Source of the DNA: Denitromonas ohlonensis
Lineage (GTDB): Bacteria > Pseudomonadota > Gammaproteobacteria > Burkholderiales > Rhodocyclaceae
Assembly: GCF_007625205.1 (NCBI RefSeq)
Contig: NZ_VMNI01000022.1
Location: forward strand, 1-64,000
DNA length: 64,000 bases
Direction of reading: 5' to 3'
In this document: piece after piece, positions 56,209-64,000 of the stretch
How positions within the stretch are numbered: position 1 is the stretch's first letter
Layout: each line of letters starts with the position of its first letter
Program-made: the position numbers and the translations under genes
Notes under the pieces: generated by a model
Databases searched by the model: none
The model's input: only the letters and a program-made list of their open reading frames with translations
What the model was told of the DNA's origin: nothing

Positions 56209-57143
56209 GCGGTCACGTCCTGGCAGGCGGCGTTGAGCGGCAGCACGCCGGGCAGGGTGCAGGCGAGAATGGCTTTGCGAATCACGTCGATCGCACCGCT
56301 GCGCGGGTAGGTCACCCGCCAGGCCAGCGCGATCGTGCGCGAGGGCTCGGGCGCCTCGAAGGGGCGGGTGGCGAGCAGGCTGTTGCGCTCGGGGAGGTCA
56401 TCGGCCGCCGTTGCCGGCAACACCGTCACACCAATGCCGCTGGCCACCATCAGCCGAATCGTTTCGAGCGAGCTGCCCTGCAAGGTGCGTTGCAGACCGC
56501 CGACGCCACTGCACTCGGGGCACACCTCCAGCACCTGGTCGCGGAAGCAGTTGCCCGCACCCAACAGCAGCAACTGGTCTTCGGCCAACTGGTGGGCGCC
56601 GACCGCCGTCTGCTGCGCCCAAGGGTGGGTGCTCGGCATCAGCACACGAAACGGCTCTTCGTAGATCGGCTGCACCACCAGCCCCGGCTGCTCGAAGGGC
56701 AGCGCCAGAATGGCGACATCCAGATCGCCGCGCTTGAGCGACTCGGCCAGACTGGCGGTGTAGTTTTCCTCGAGAATCAATGGCATGCGCGGCGCCAGCG
56801 CCTTGACCTGGGGAATCAGCCGCGGCAGCAGGTAGGGCCCGATGGTGTAGATCGCGCCGACCCGCAGCGGCCCGCCCAGCGGGTCTTTGCCGGCCTGGGC
56901 GATCTCCTTGATCTGACCCGCCTCAACCAGCACCCGCTGCGCCTGCTCGACAATGCGCAGCCCCAGCTGCGTCACCTTGACATCGCTGGTGCCACGCTCG
57001 AAGAGCATCACGCCGAGTTCTTCCTCGACTTTCTTGATCGCCACCGACAGCGTCGGCTGGCTGACATGGCAGCGTTCGGCCGCCCGACCGAAGTGGCACT
57101 CCCGCGCCAGCGCCACGATGTATTTCAGGTCGGTCAGCGTCAT
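56205..57143 (-). CDS. oxyR: Hydrogen peroxide sensor OxyR (LysR family)
   Basis: 312 residues; ATG 57143 begins 'MTLTDLKYIVALARECHFGRAA', the winged-helix N-terminus, with 'CHVSQPTLSVAIKKVEEELG' as recognition part. The regulatory domain contains Cys199 and Cys208 in 'GAGNCFRDQVLEVC', the same numbers as the redox pair of E. coli OxyR, plus a third Cys at 211. This is therefore a true peroxide sensor and not just any LysR regulator. The frame is open upstream to 57602, but that part is antisense to the htrA gene. Next to dps, a classical member of its regulon. Confidence 0.95.
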   Translation of the reverse strand: MTLTDLKYIVALARECHFGRAAERCHVSQPTLSVAIKKVEEELGVMLFERGTSDVKVTQLGLRIVEQAQRVLVEAGQIKEIAQAGKDPLGGPLRVGAIYTIGPYLLPRLIPQVKALAPRMPLILEENYTASLAESLKRGDLDVAILALPFEQPGLVVQPIYEEPFRVLMPSTHPWAQQTAVGAHQLAEDQLLLLGAGNCFRDQVLEVCPECSGVGGLQRTLQGSSLETIRLMVASGIGVTVLPATAADDLPERNSLLATRPFEAPEPSRTIALAWRVTYPRSGAIDVIRKAILACTLPGVLPLNAACQDVTA

Positions 57144-57366
57144 GTTTTTTCCCTTCCGGAACAGTTTGGCGATTCCATGGTCTGCTTCATCATGATTATC
57201 ACAGGCTATGACGTAGCCGGCCAGTCCAGGTTCCTTGCGACGCCCGAGCACCGCTGGCCCGGCAGTTGAACCAGACCCCGACATTCCCAGATATGGCAGG
57301 ATGCCGGGGTTCGCGATCCGCCCGCTTGCCCGGCGAGGTCGACACCCCGATGACACAGGAGGACGC

Positions 57367-58842
57367 ATGAACCGACTCACCCCCCGCCTCACCGCGCTGG
57401 CCGGCGCCACCGGACTCGCCCTGGTCGCCTGGCTGAATCTCTCGCCCGGCCTCACCGAGGCCCACGCCACCGCCGCGACCCCGGTCGCCGCGATGCCCGC
57501 CACCCGCCAGACCCTGCCGGACTTTGCCGATCTGGTCTCGCGTGTCGGGCCGGCCGTGGTCAACATCAGCGTGGTGCAGCAAGTGGCCAGCCCGCTGGCC
57601 AACAGCGACGACCCCTTCTACGACTTCCTGCGCCGCTTCGGCGTCCCGGTGCCCGGCATGCCCGGCGGGCCCAATATTCCAGGCATCCCCGGTCAAGGCC
57701 AGGGGGGTCGGCAGATCGCCCGCGGCGTGGGCTCGGGTTTCATCGTCAGCGCCGACGGCTATGTGCTGACCAATGCGCATGTGGTCGACGATGCCACCGA
57801 GGTGACCGTGCGCCTGACCGACAAGCGCGAGTTCAAGGCCAAAGTCGAAGGCGTGGACAAGCGCACCGATGTGGCCCTGCTCAAGATCGACGCCAAAGAC
57901 CTGCCCACCGTCCGCATTGGCGACCCGGAAGCGACCCGCGTCGGTGAATGGGTGGTGGCGGTCGGTTCGCCCTTCGGCTTCGACAACACCGTCACCGCCG
58001 GCATCATCTCGGCCAAGGCGCGCCGCTTACCGGATGAAACCTATGTGCCTTTCATCCAGACCGACGTGGCGATCAACCCGGGCAACTCGGGCGGGCCGCT
58101 ATTCAACCTGGACGGCGAGGTGGTCGGCATCAACTCGCAGATCTACTCGCGCTCGGGCGGCTTCATGGGCATCTCCTTCGCCATCCCCATCGATGTGGCG
58201 ATGAAGGTCAAGGACCAGTTGCAGACCTTCGGCGTGGTGCGTCGCGGCCGCCTCGGCGTCATCATTCAGGGGCTGGACAAGGAACTGGCCGACTCCTTCG
58301 GGCTGGACGATCCTAAGGGCGCGCTGGTCTCCAGCGTCGAGCCCGGCTCGGCCGCCGCCAAGGCCAAGCTGCAACCCGGTGACGTGATCCTCGGCGTCAA
58401 TGGCGACCGCGTCGCCGATTCGGCCGATCTGCCGCGCATCATCGGCGAGATGCCCCCGGGCACCACGATTCGGCTGGAGATCTGGCGCGACCGCAAAGCG
58501 CGCAGCATTGAAGCCACGCTGGGCGGCCAGGACAATGAGCGTCTCCAGGCGCGTGGCGGTGGTCAGCAAAATGCCGGCGGCAAACTGGGCCTGTCGGCTC
58601 GCCCCCTGAGCGCCGCCGAAGCCGAACAGCTCAAGGTGCCCGGCGGTCTGGTGGTTGAAGACGTTGATGGCCCCGCTGCACGCGCCGGTATCCAGAAGGG
58701 CGACGTGGTGCTGGCGCTGAACAACACGCCCGTCAAGGACGTGGCGGGCTTTCGCAAGCTGCTGGAACAGGCCGGCGACCGCTTCGCACTGCTGGTGCAA
58801 CGCGGCGAGGGTCGGCTCTACCTCGGCGTTCGACTGAAGTAA
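57367..58842 (+). CDS. htrA: Periplasmic Do-type serine protease (HtrA/DegP)
   Basis: 491 residues; ATG 57367 has an AGGAGG five bases upstream. An N-terminal signal or anchor (about 8-35) is followed by a Gly/Pro-rich loop (85-115) and a chymotrypsin-like domain with His138 ('LTNAHVV'), Asp168 ('KRTDVALLKI') and Ser241 ('NPGNSGGPLF'). Two PDZ domains follow (about 285-375, with 'RGRLGVIIQGL', and 400-490). It degrades or refolds misfolded envelope proteins. It is divergent from oxyR across a 223-base gap in which I find no clear promoter. Confidence 0.95.
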   Translation: MNRLTPRLTALAGATGLALVAWLNLSPGLTEAHATAATPVAAMPATRQTLPDFADLVSRVGPAVVNISVVQQVASPLANSDDPFYDFLRRFGVPVPGMPGGPNIPGIPGQGQGGRQIARGVGSGFIVSADGYVLTNAHVVDDATEVTVRLTDKREFKAKVEGVDKRTDVALLKIDAKDLPTVRIGDPEATRVGEWVVAVGSPFGFDNTVTAGIISAKARRLPDETYVPFIQTDVAINPGNSGGPLFNLDGEVVGINSQIYSRSGGFMGISFAIPIDVAMKVKDQLQTFGVVRRGRLGVIIQGLDKELADSFGLDDPKGALVSSVEPGSAAAKAKLQPGDVILGVNGDRVADSADLPRIIGEMPPGTTIRLEIWRDRKARSIEATLGGQDNERLQARGGGQQNAGGKLGLSARPLSAAEAEQLKVPGGLVVEDVDGPAARAGIQKGDVVLALNNTPVKDVAGFRKLLEQAGDRFALLVQRGEGRLYLGVRLK

Positions 58843-58851
58843 TCGCTTGAT

Positions 58852-58889
58852 CCCGACAGCACGCCGCCCGTCGGCGGCGTGCTGTCGGG
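58852..58889. terminator. Long hairpin after htrA
   Basis: CCCGACAGCACGCCGCC pairs perfectly with GGCGGCGTGCTGTCGGG around the loop CGTC. No T run follows. It is well placed to end the htrA transcript or to protect its 3' end. Confidence 0.7.
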
Positions 58890-58986
58890 GTATGCCAAAT
58901 CGCTATCACACGGCACTGCGGTCATTTCGCACAAACTTTTTGCGCCCTTGCGGTATAGTCTGCGGGTTTGTCCGATCGCCGCGTAG

Positions 58987-61032
58987 ATGATGATGAATGC
59001 GATGACTGCTGCCGTCGGAGAGCGCATCCGGCGTGGGTCAGCGGTCTCCCTGTTGCTGAGCCTGCCTGCGCTCGCATCGGCGTCGCCGATTCTGGACGAA
59101 CGCGAAAGCGCGTACTTCGAACACCTGCCGGTCGTGCTCACCGCCTCCCGACTGCCCCAGGCGCTGCAAGACGCCCCCGGCGCCATGACCGTCATCGACC
59201 GCGGCGTCATCGAGCGCAGCGGCTATCGCGATCTGGCACGCCTGCTGCGGCTGGTGCCCGGCATGCTGGTGGGGCAGGAGCGAGGCAACGCCAGCTGGGT
59301 CAGCTATCACGGCCTCGGACAATCCATCCCGGGTGAGCTTCAGGTGCTGATCGACGGTGCGCCCACCTACGTGCCGGTGAGCTTTGGCACCTCTGCCTGG
59401 AGCGGTCTGCCCGTCTTTCTCAGCGAAATCGAACGTATCGAGGTGGTGCGCGGTGCCAGTGGCAACAGCTATGGCGCCAGTGCGCTGCAAGGCGCGGTCA
59501 ACCTGATCACCCGTCCGGCGGCGGAAGACCCCGGCAGCCATGTGCAGATCGCCATCGGCGACCCATCGATACGCGATGTCGAAATGGGCTGGGCCGGCGG
59601 CACCGCCCCACTGGCCTTGCGCATCACCGCCGGCGAACACACCGACGGCGGCTTTCGCGGCCTGCATGATCACCGCCGCACCCAGCGCGTCAGCCTGCGC
59701 GGCGACGCGCAGATCAACCCGGAAAACACCTTCAGCTTCCGACTCGGCAGCACACACGAAACCACCGGTCGCGGCTACCCGGACTCGCCCTTCGGCAACA
59801 ACGCCCTGCGTGACGGCGAAGACACCGCTCATCTACTCCACCTGCGCTGGCAGCATGTCGACAGCATCGATAGCGAATGGTCGCTAAGTGCCTATCATCA
59901 TCAGCTCGACTACCGCGACCGCTGGATCGGTGGCATCCCCAGCATCCCGGACGTTCCCCTTTCACGCGACCGCCGGGATCTGCGCAGCAGCATCGAATTC
60001 CAGCAGCGCGATCGCTGGTCAGAGCGCGTTCGCGGGGTCTGGGGGGCCGAGGCCACCCAAACACAAACGCGCTCGCCCTTCAGCTTCTCCAGCAACGCCT
60101 CGGTCCGTGTCCCGATCTATCGCTTGTTCAGCAATATCGAATGGCAAGCCACCGATGCAACCCAGCTCAATCTGGGCCTCGCCCTGGAACGCAGCAACGA
60201 TGACGGCTGGCGTTTCAGCCCGCGCCTGTATGCCAACCATCGCCTAACGCCGGCCGACACACTGCGAATCGGCGTCGCGCGGGCCTGGCGAAGCACCAGC
60301 CCGTTCGAGCGCCACAGCGACACGCGTATCTATCACCCCGCGAATCCTGCCTTGCTGCTGGCGCGGCCCTTCCTCCCCAATCCCGATCTTCGCCAGACGC
60401 GTGCCGACACCTTTGAACTCGGCTACATCCGGCAACTGCACTGGGCGCGCAGCACCGCCGAAATCCGCATCTTCCAGGAGCGTCTGCGCGATCTGGTGAT
60501 CCGTCAGCAGGTCACGCCGCCACCGCCCACACCCTTGCTTGCGGCGCAGATCCCCACCACGCGCGAAGAGAACTTCGGCAACGATCTCTACGTCCGGGGG
60601 GTTGAGTTGCAGTGGGAAGCGCACCCGTGGCGAAACGGCGATATCCGCCTGGCCTGGAGTGTCTTGCAACGCGACGCCGGCGACGCTCAGGTGGAAGCGG
60701 GAATCGCCCCCTACACGGCCAGCCTGATGTGGATGCAGCGCTGGCCGCAACGCTGGAGCAGCATGGTGCATCTCAACCGGGTCGGTCCGGTGGCCAGTGG
60801 CGACAGCTACATCGCCGGCCAAACCTATGTGGTGCGCGCTTACACTTCACTGGATATCGCCCTTTCCCGGCCGATCCGGCTAGCGGGGCAATCCGCCCGA
60901 CTGACTTTGGCGGCGCTCAATCTCGGCCCGCGCCACCAGGAAGTGGCCAACCCGGCGCAGCAACTGAACAGCACTCAGCCCGTCAACCGTGTGTCACGCC
61001 AAGTCTATCTTGGCCTCGACATGCGCTTCTGA
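58987..61032 (+). CDS. TonB-dependent outer membrane receptor
   Basis: 681 residues with a signal peptide (cut near residue 33). The plug domain is at about 45-165: 'VVLTASRLPQALQDAPGAMTVIDRGVIERSG', 'LLRLVPGMLVG' and 'EIERIEVVRGASGNSYGASALQGAVNLITR' (described in part), very close to the BtuB/colicin-receptor class. The rest is a beta barrel with alternating aromatic strands and ends in '...VYLGLDMRF' with the terminal Phe typical of outer membrane proteins. The cargo cannot be told from sequence: vitamin B12, a siderophore or a metal chelate are all possible. A TATAGT -10-like box lies about 33 bases upstream; the -35 is weak. Confidence 0.92.
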   Translation: MMMNAMTAAVGERIRRGSAVSLLLSLPALASASPILDERESAYFEHLPVVLTASRLPQALQDAPGAMTVIDRGVIERSGYRDLARLLRLVPGMLVGQERGNASWVSYHGLGQSIPGELQVLIDGAPTYVPVSFGTSAWSGLPVFLSEIERIEVVRGASGNSYGASALQGAVNLITRPAAEDPGSHVQIAIGDPSIRDVEMGWAGGTAPLALRITAGEHTDGGFRGLHDHRRTQRVSLRGDAQINPENTFSFRLGSTHETTGRGYPDSPFGNNALRDGEDTAHLLHLRWQHVDSIDSEWSLSAYHHQLDYRDRWIGGIPSIPDVPLSRDRRDLRSSIEFQQRDRWSERVRGVWGAEATQTQTRSPFSFSSNASVRVPIYRLFSNIEWQATDATQLNLGLALERSNDDGWRFSPRLYANHRLTPADTLRIGVARAWRSTSPFERHSDTRIYHPANPALLLARPFLPNPDLRQTRADTFELGYIRQLHWARSTAEIRIFQERLRDLVIRQQVTPPPPTPLLAAQIPTTREENFGNDLYVRGVELQWEAHPWRNGDIRLAWSVLQRDAGDAQVEAGIAPYTASLMWMQRWPQRWSSMVHLNRVGPVASGDSYIAGQTYVVRAYTSLDIALSRPIRLAGQSARLTLAALNLGPRHQEVANPAQQLNSTQPVNRVSRQVYLGLDMRF

Positions 61033-61038
61033 GCGCGC

Positions 61039-61392
61039 TCAGGCCGACGGCCGGGTCAGCACCCAGGCGCCCACCACAGCGCAAAACCCCGCCGGCACCA
61101 TGTGCCAACCGGGCGGCAACAAGAACCAGCCCCCCAACGCGCTGACCAGCATCATCAGCACCGCCAGGCGCTTACCCTGCGCGGGAATCGCGCCGCGCTC
61201 GCGCCAGGCACGGATCGACGGTCCGAAGCGCGGATCAGCCAGCAGCCGCGCCTCCCAGGCCGGGTTGCCGCGCGCAAAGCAGAAGGCCGCCAGCAGCACG
61301 AAAGGCGTGGTCGGCAGCAGCGGCAGGAAGATGCCAGCAAAGCCGAGCACCAGCGACAGCGCCCCGGCGGTCAGGTAGATCGGTTTTCGCAT
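61039..61392 (-). CDS. DUF454 (YbaN-type) inner membrane protein
   Basis: 117 residues. Starts 'MRKPIYLTAGALSLVLGFAGIFLPLLPTTPFVLLAAFCFARG', a hairpin of two membrane segments typical of the YbaN family, then 'LLADPRFGPSIRAWRERGAIP' and a second hydrophobic hairpin 'RLAVLMMLVSALGGWFLLP...GAWVLTRP'. The P-L-L-P-T-T-P-F motif is diagnostic. Function is unknown. It follows uvrA on the same strand after 13 bases. Confidence 0.92.
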   Translation of the reverse strand: MRKPIYLTAGALSLVLGFAGIFLPLLPTTPFVLLAAFCFARGNPAWEARLLADPRFGPSIRAWRERGAIPAQGKRLAVLMMLVSALGGWFLLPPGWHMVPAGFCAVVGAWVLTRPSA

Positions 61393-61405
61393 CCGCTCAT
61401 CCCGC

Positions 61406-64000
61406 TCATGTCATCGCCTCGGCCCGCGTGCGGCGCGCCTGCAGAAACTCGCCCAGCAGCCGCGCGGTGTGCCCCGCACCCGCCTTCAGCACCGTATCGA
61501 CCGCACCGCAGCCAACCACGCTGCCGCCGCCGTCGCCGCCTTCCGGCCCCAGGTCGACCAGCCAGTCGGCCTCGGCCATCACGTCCAGATCGTGTTCGAT
61601 CACCACCACCGTGTTGCCGGCCTCGACCAGCCGGTGCAACACATGGATGAGCTTTTCCACGTCGGCCATGTGCAGGCCGACGGTCGGTTCATCCAGCACA
61701 TACAGCGTGTTCGCGCCGCCGCCGCCGCGGCCTGGCCGAGTCGGCGTGCGCGCCTTGGCCAGTTCGGTGACCAGCTTGATGCGCTGCGCCTCGCCGCCGG
61801 ACAGCGTCGGGCTGGCCTGGCCGAGCGTGAGGTAGCCGAGGCCGACATCCTGCAGCAACGCCAGGGTGTGATGAATGCGCGGATGGGCGGCGAAGAAGTC
61901 CACCGCGGTATCCACGTCCATCGCCAGCACCTCGCCGATGTTCTTCTCGCGCCAGCGCACCGACAGCGTCTCGCGGTTGAAGCGCTTGCCGGCGCAGGTC
62001 TCGCAAGGCACTTTCACGTCCGGCAGAAAGCTCATCTCGATGCGTTGCTGGCCCTGGCCCTCGCAGGTCGGGCAGCGCCCGGCGCCGGTGTTGAAGGAGA
62101 AGCGCGCCGCCGTCCAGCCGCGCATGCGCGACTCGTTGGTGTCGGCGAAGCACTTGCGGATGAGATCCCAGAAGCCGACATAGGTCGCCGGGCAGGAACG
62201 CGGCGTCTTGCCGATGGGGGTCTGATCGACCTCCAGCACCCGGCCGATCTGCTCCCAGCCCTCGACGCTCGCACAGCCCACCGGCGCCCCGCCGGCCACC
62301 AGCTGCTTGAGGCTGTCGAGCAATACGTCGCGCGCCAGCGTGGACTTGCCGGAACCGGAGACGCCGGTCACCACGCTCAGGCGCGCCAGCGGCACGCGCA
62401 CATCCACGGTTTTCAGGTTGTGCAGGCTGGCGCCACGCAGCCACAGACTATCGGTGTCTTTCTTGACCGGGCGCGGCGGGGCCAGCGGGTGCTGCAGCGG
62501 CGACCGCAGATGCCGGCCAGTCACCGAGTCCGGCGAGGCCATCAGCGCCGCGGCATTGCCCTCGGCCACGATATGCCCGCCCCGGCTGCCGGCGCCCGGC
62601 CCGAGGTCGATCACATGGTCGGCGCGGCGGATGGTGTCCTCGTCATGCTCGACCACCACCAGCGTGTTGCCCTTGGCTTCCAGCCGCGCCAAGGTGTCGA
62701 GCAGCACCTGGTTGTCGCGCGGATGCAGGCCGATGGTCGGCTCGTCGAGGATATAGCACACACCGGTCAGGCTGGAGCCGAGCTGCGCCGCCAGCCGGAT
62801 GCGCTGCGCCTCGCCACCGGAGAGCGTAGGCGCGGCGCGATCCAGCGCCAGATAGCCGAGGCCGACCTGCTGCAAAAAACTCAATCGACTGCCCAGTTCG
62901 CTGACGATGTCGCGCGCGATCTCGGCCTCGCGGCCAGCCAGCGGCAGGTCGGTGAAGAAGCCGGCCACCGCATCCACCGAGCCGGCGGTCAGCGCCGAAA
63001 TCGGCTGCTCGCGATAACGCACATTGCGCGCGATCGGGTTCAGGCGCGTGCCCTCGCAGCTCGGGCAGGGCGTGCTCGGTTCTTCGTCAAAGCTGGCGAA
63101 GTCGAGCTCGTGCACGTCCTCGGCCTTCACCTTGCCGACGACCAAGCCGGTGCCAAAACACGCGCCGCACCAGCCATGCTTGCTGTTGAAGGAGAACAGG
63201 CGCGGGTCCAGCTCGGGGAAACTCTTGCCGCAGCAAGAACACGCGCGGTGGATGGAAAAGGTCTCCGGCGTCGCGCCCAGCGTGCCCAGCCGCAAGACTC
63301 GCAACACGCCCTTGCCGATGTCGAGTGCCTCGCGCACCTGCTCGCGCAGCAGCGCCTCGTTCTCGGGCACCACCTTGACCATGCCGACCGGCAACTCCAG
63401 CGTGTGTTCCTTGTAGCGGTCGAGGCGCGGCCATTTGCGCGTGGGCAGATATTCGCCATCGACACGCAACTGCTCATAGCCCTTGCCGCGCGCCCACTTG
63501 GCCAGATCGGTGTACAAGCCCTTGCGGTTATTCACCAGCGGCGCCAGCAACTCCACCGACTCGCCGCGATGCTCGGCGCTGATCCGCGCAATGATCGCCT
63601 CGAAGCTCTGCGGTGCCACCGGCACCTGACAGTCCGGGCAGTACTGCGTGCCCAGCTTCACATAGAGCAGACGCAGAAAGTGGTACAGCTCGGTCAGCGT
63701 CGCCACCGTGCTCTTGCGCCCGCCGCGGCTGGTGCGCTGCTCGATGGCGACGGTGGGCGGAATGCCGTAGATGGCATCCACGTCCGGCCGCGCCGCCGGC
63801 TGCACAAACTGTCGCGCGTAGGCATTGAGCGATTCGAGATAACGCCGCTGGCCCTCGCCGAACAGGATGTCGAAAGCCAGCGTGGATTTGCCCGAGCCGG
63901 ACACCCCGGTGATCACCGTGAAGCCGCTGCGCGGGATCTTCACGTCCACGTTCTTGAGGTTGTGTTCGCGCGCATGGTGAATGCTGATGTGGCCGGCGCC
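61406..64000 (-). CDS. uvrA: UvrA-type excinuclease ATPase, N-terminus beyond the right edge
   Basis: At least 864 residues, no start in the window. UvrA recognises damaged DNA with UvrB. Two ABC modules: first Walker A 'GVSGSGKSTLAFD' near the right edge, signature 'LSGGEAQRIRLAAQLGS', 'YILDEPTIGLHPRDN'; second Walker A 'GVSGSGKSTLARD', signature 'LSGGEAQRIKLVTEL' and 'YVLDEPTVGLHMADVEKL'. Zinc cysteines 'CSCCGK' and 'CPTCEGQGQQRIEM' are present. Several segments deviate from housekeeping UvrA, for example 'SRGGRKSTVATLTELYHF' where standard UvrA has a NPRSTVGT-type motif, and 'YARQFVQPA'. The frame at the edge reads on as GAGHISIHHAREHNLKN, in the manner of an internal linker. It may be the second half of the very long, duplicated UvrA found in some proteobacteria. 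Confidence 0.9.
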   Translation of the reverse strand, partial: GAGHISIHHAREHNLKNVDVKIPRSGFTVITGVSGSGKSTLAFDILFGEGQRRYLESLNAYARQFVQPAARPDVDAIYGIPPTVAIEQRTSRGGRKSTVATLTELYHFLRLLYVKLGTQYCPDCQVPVAPQSFEAIIARISAEHRGESVELLAPLVNNRKGLYTDLAKWARGKGYEQLRVDGEYLPTRKWPRLDRYKEHTLELPVGMVKVVPENEALLREQVREALDIGKGVLRVLRLGTLGATPETFSIHRACSCCGKSFPELDPRLFSFNSKHGWCGACFGTGLVVGKVKAEDVHELDFASFDEEPSTPCPSCEGTRLNPIARNVRYREQPISALTAGSVDAVAGFFTDLPLAGREAEIARDIVSELGSRLSFLQQVGLGYLALDRAAPTLSGGEAQRIRLAAQLGSSLTGVCYILDEPTIGLHPRDNQVLLDTLARLEAKGNTLVVVEHDEDTIRRADHVIDLGPGAGSRGGHIVAEGNAAALMASPDSVTGRHLRSPLQHPLAPPRPVKKDTDSLWLRGASLHNLKTVDVRVPLARLSVVTGVSGSGKSTLARDVLLDSLKQLVAGGAPVGCASVEGWEQIGRVLEVDQTPIGKTPRSCPATYVGFWDLIRKCFADTNESRMRGWTAARFSFNTGAGRCPTCEGQGQQRIEMSFLPDVKVPCETCAGKRFNRETLSVRWREKNIGEVLAMDVDTAVDFFAAHPRIHHTLALLQDVGLGYLTLGQASPTLSGGEAQRIKLVTELAKARTPTRPGRGGGGANTLYVLDEPTVGLHMADVEKLIHVLHRLVEAGNTVVVIEHDLDVMAEADWLVDLGPEGGDGGGSVVGCGAVDTVLKAGAGHTARLLGEFLQARRTRAEAMT

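Noticed and set aside
57144-57366. Possible OxyR site between oxyR and htrA (GATTATCACAGGCTATGA)
   Set aside because: Only a half-site (GCTAT) fits the OxyR motif and there is no second element at 22-base phase.

Overview
The window is GC-rich chromosomal DNA from a Gram-negative bacterium, most likely a betaproteobacterium of the Rhodocyclales type (Azoarcus, Thauera or Denitromonas-like). The reasons are the core gene order def-fmt-htpX facing LysM-dprA-smg-topB, a membrane formate dehydrogenase locus with DUF3305/DUF3306 genes, an OxyR with both classical redox cysteines, and high third-position GC. The taxonomy is an inference; there is no rRNA gene in the window.

Region 1 (1-1.6 kb) is a boundary: the 3' end of an IS3-family transposase with its terminal repeat, then an AT-rich coiled-coil membrane protein gene unlike its surroundings. 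Region 2 (1.6-32.3 kb, all on the minus strand) is a large extracellular contractile injection system (eCIS, phage-tail-like) locus. In transcription order it encodes sheath, inner tube, a zinc-ribbon protein, a proline-rich protein, a Pvc16/DUF4255 cap protein, an AAA+ ATPase, a small protein, three tandem eCIS-core (DUF4157) proteins, a 39-aa ORF, a subtilase with two P-domains and a histone-H1-like tail, two LysM/tube-initiator proteins, hub (gpD), spike (gpV), PAAR-like tip, gp25, two large baseplate J-like proteins, a gpI-like protein, a DUF6519 beta-helix protein and a small LysM-like protein. Most junctions are ATGA/GTGA overlaps, so translation is coupled, but four junctions in the baseplate part have been opened by palindromic GTAG...CTAC repeats of several families. 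The DUF4157 proteins and the subtilase are the best cargo or effector candidates. No clear tape-measure protein is visible.

Region 3 (32.9-47.1 kb) is a formate dehydrogenase module. It holds DUF3306 and DUF3305 accessory genes, fdhD and mobA (plus strand), and a minus-strand operon for a polyferredoxin, a TorD-type chaperone, a small Tat protein, the catalytic subunit (Cys type), the Fe-S subunit, a small lipoprotein and cytochrome b. Directly upstream lies an NtrC-type response regulator with its sensor kinase. Between the kinase and the operon there is a well-formed sigma-54 promoter with two palindromic upstream sites, so this pair very probably controls the formate dehydrogenase.

Region 4 (47.2-64 kb) is housekeeping: htpX, fmt, def, a LysM protein, dprA, smg, topB, a DUF924 gene, dps with a probable OxyR site, oxyR, an HtrA/DegP protease, a TonB-dependent receptor, a DUF454 membrane protein and a uvrA-type gene that runs off the right edge.
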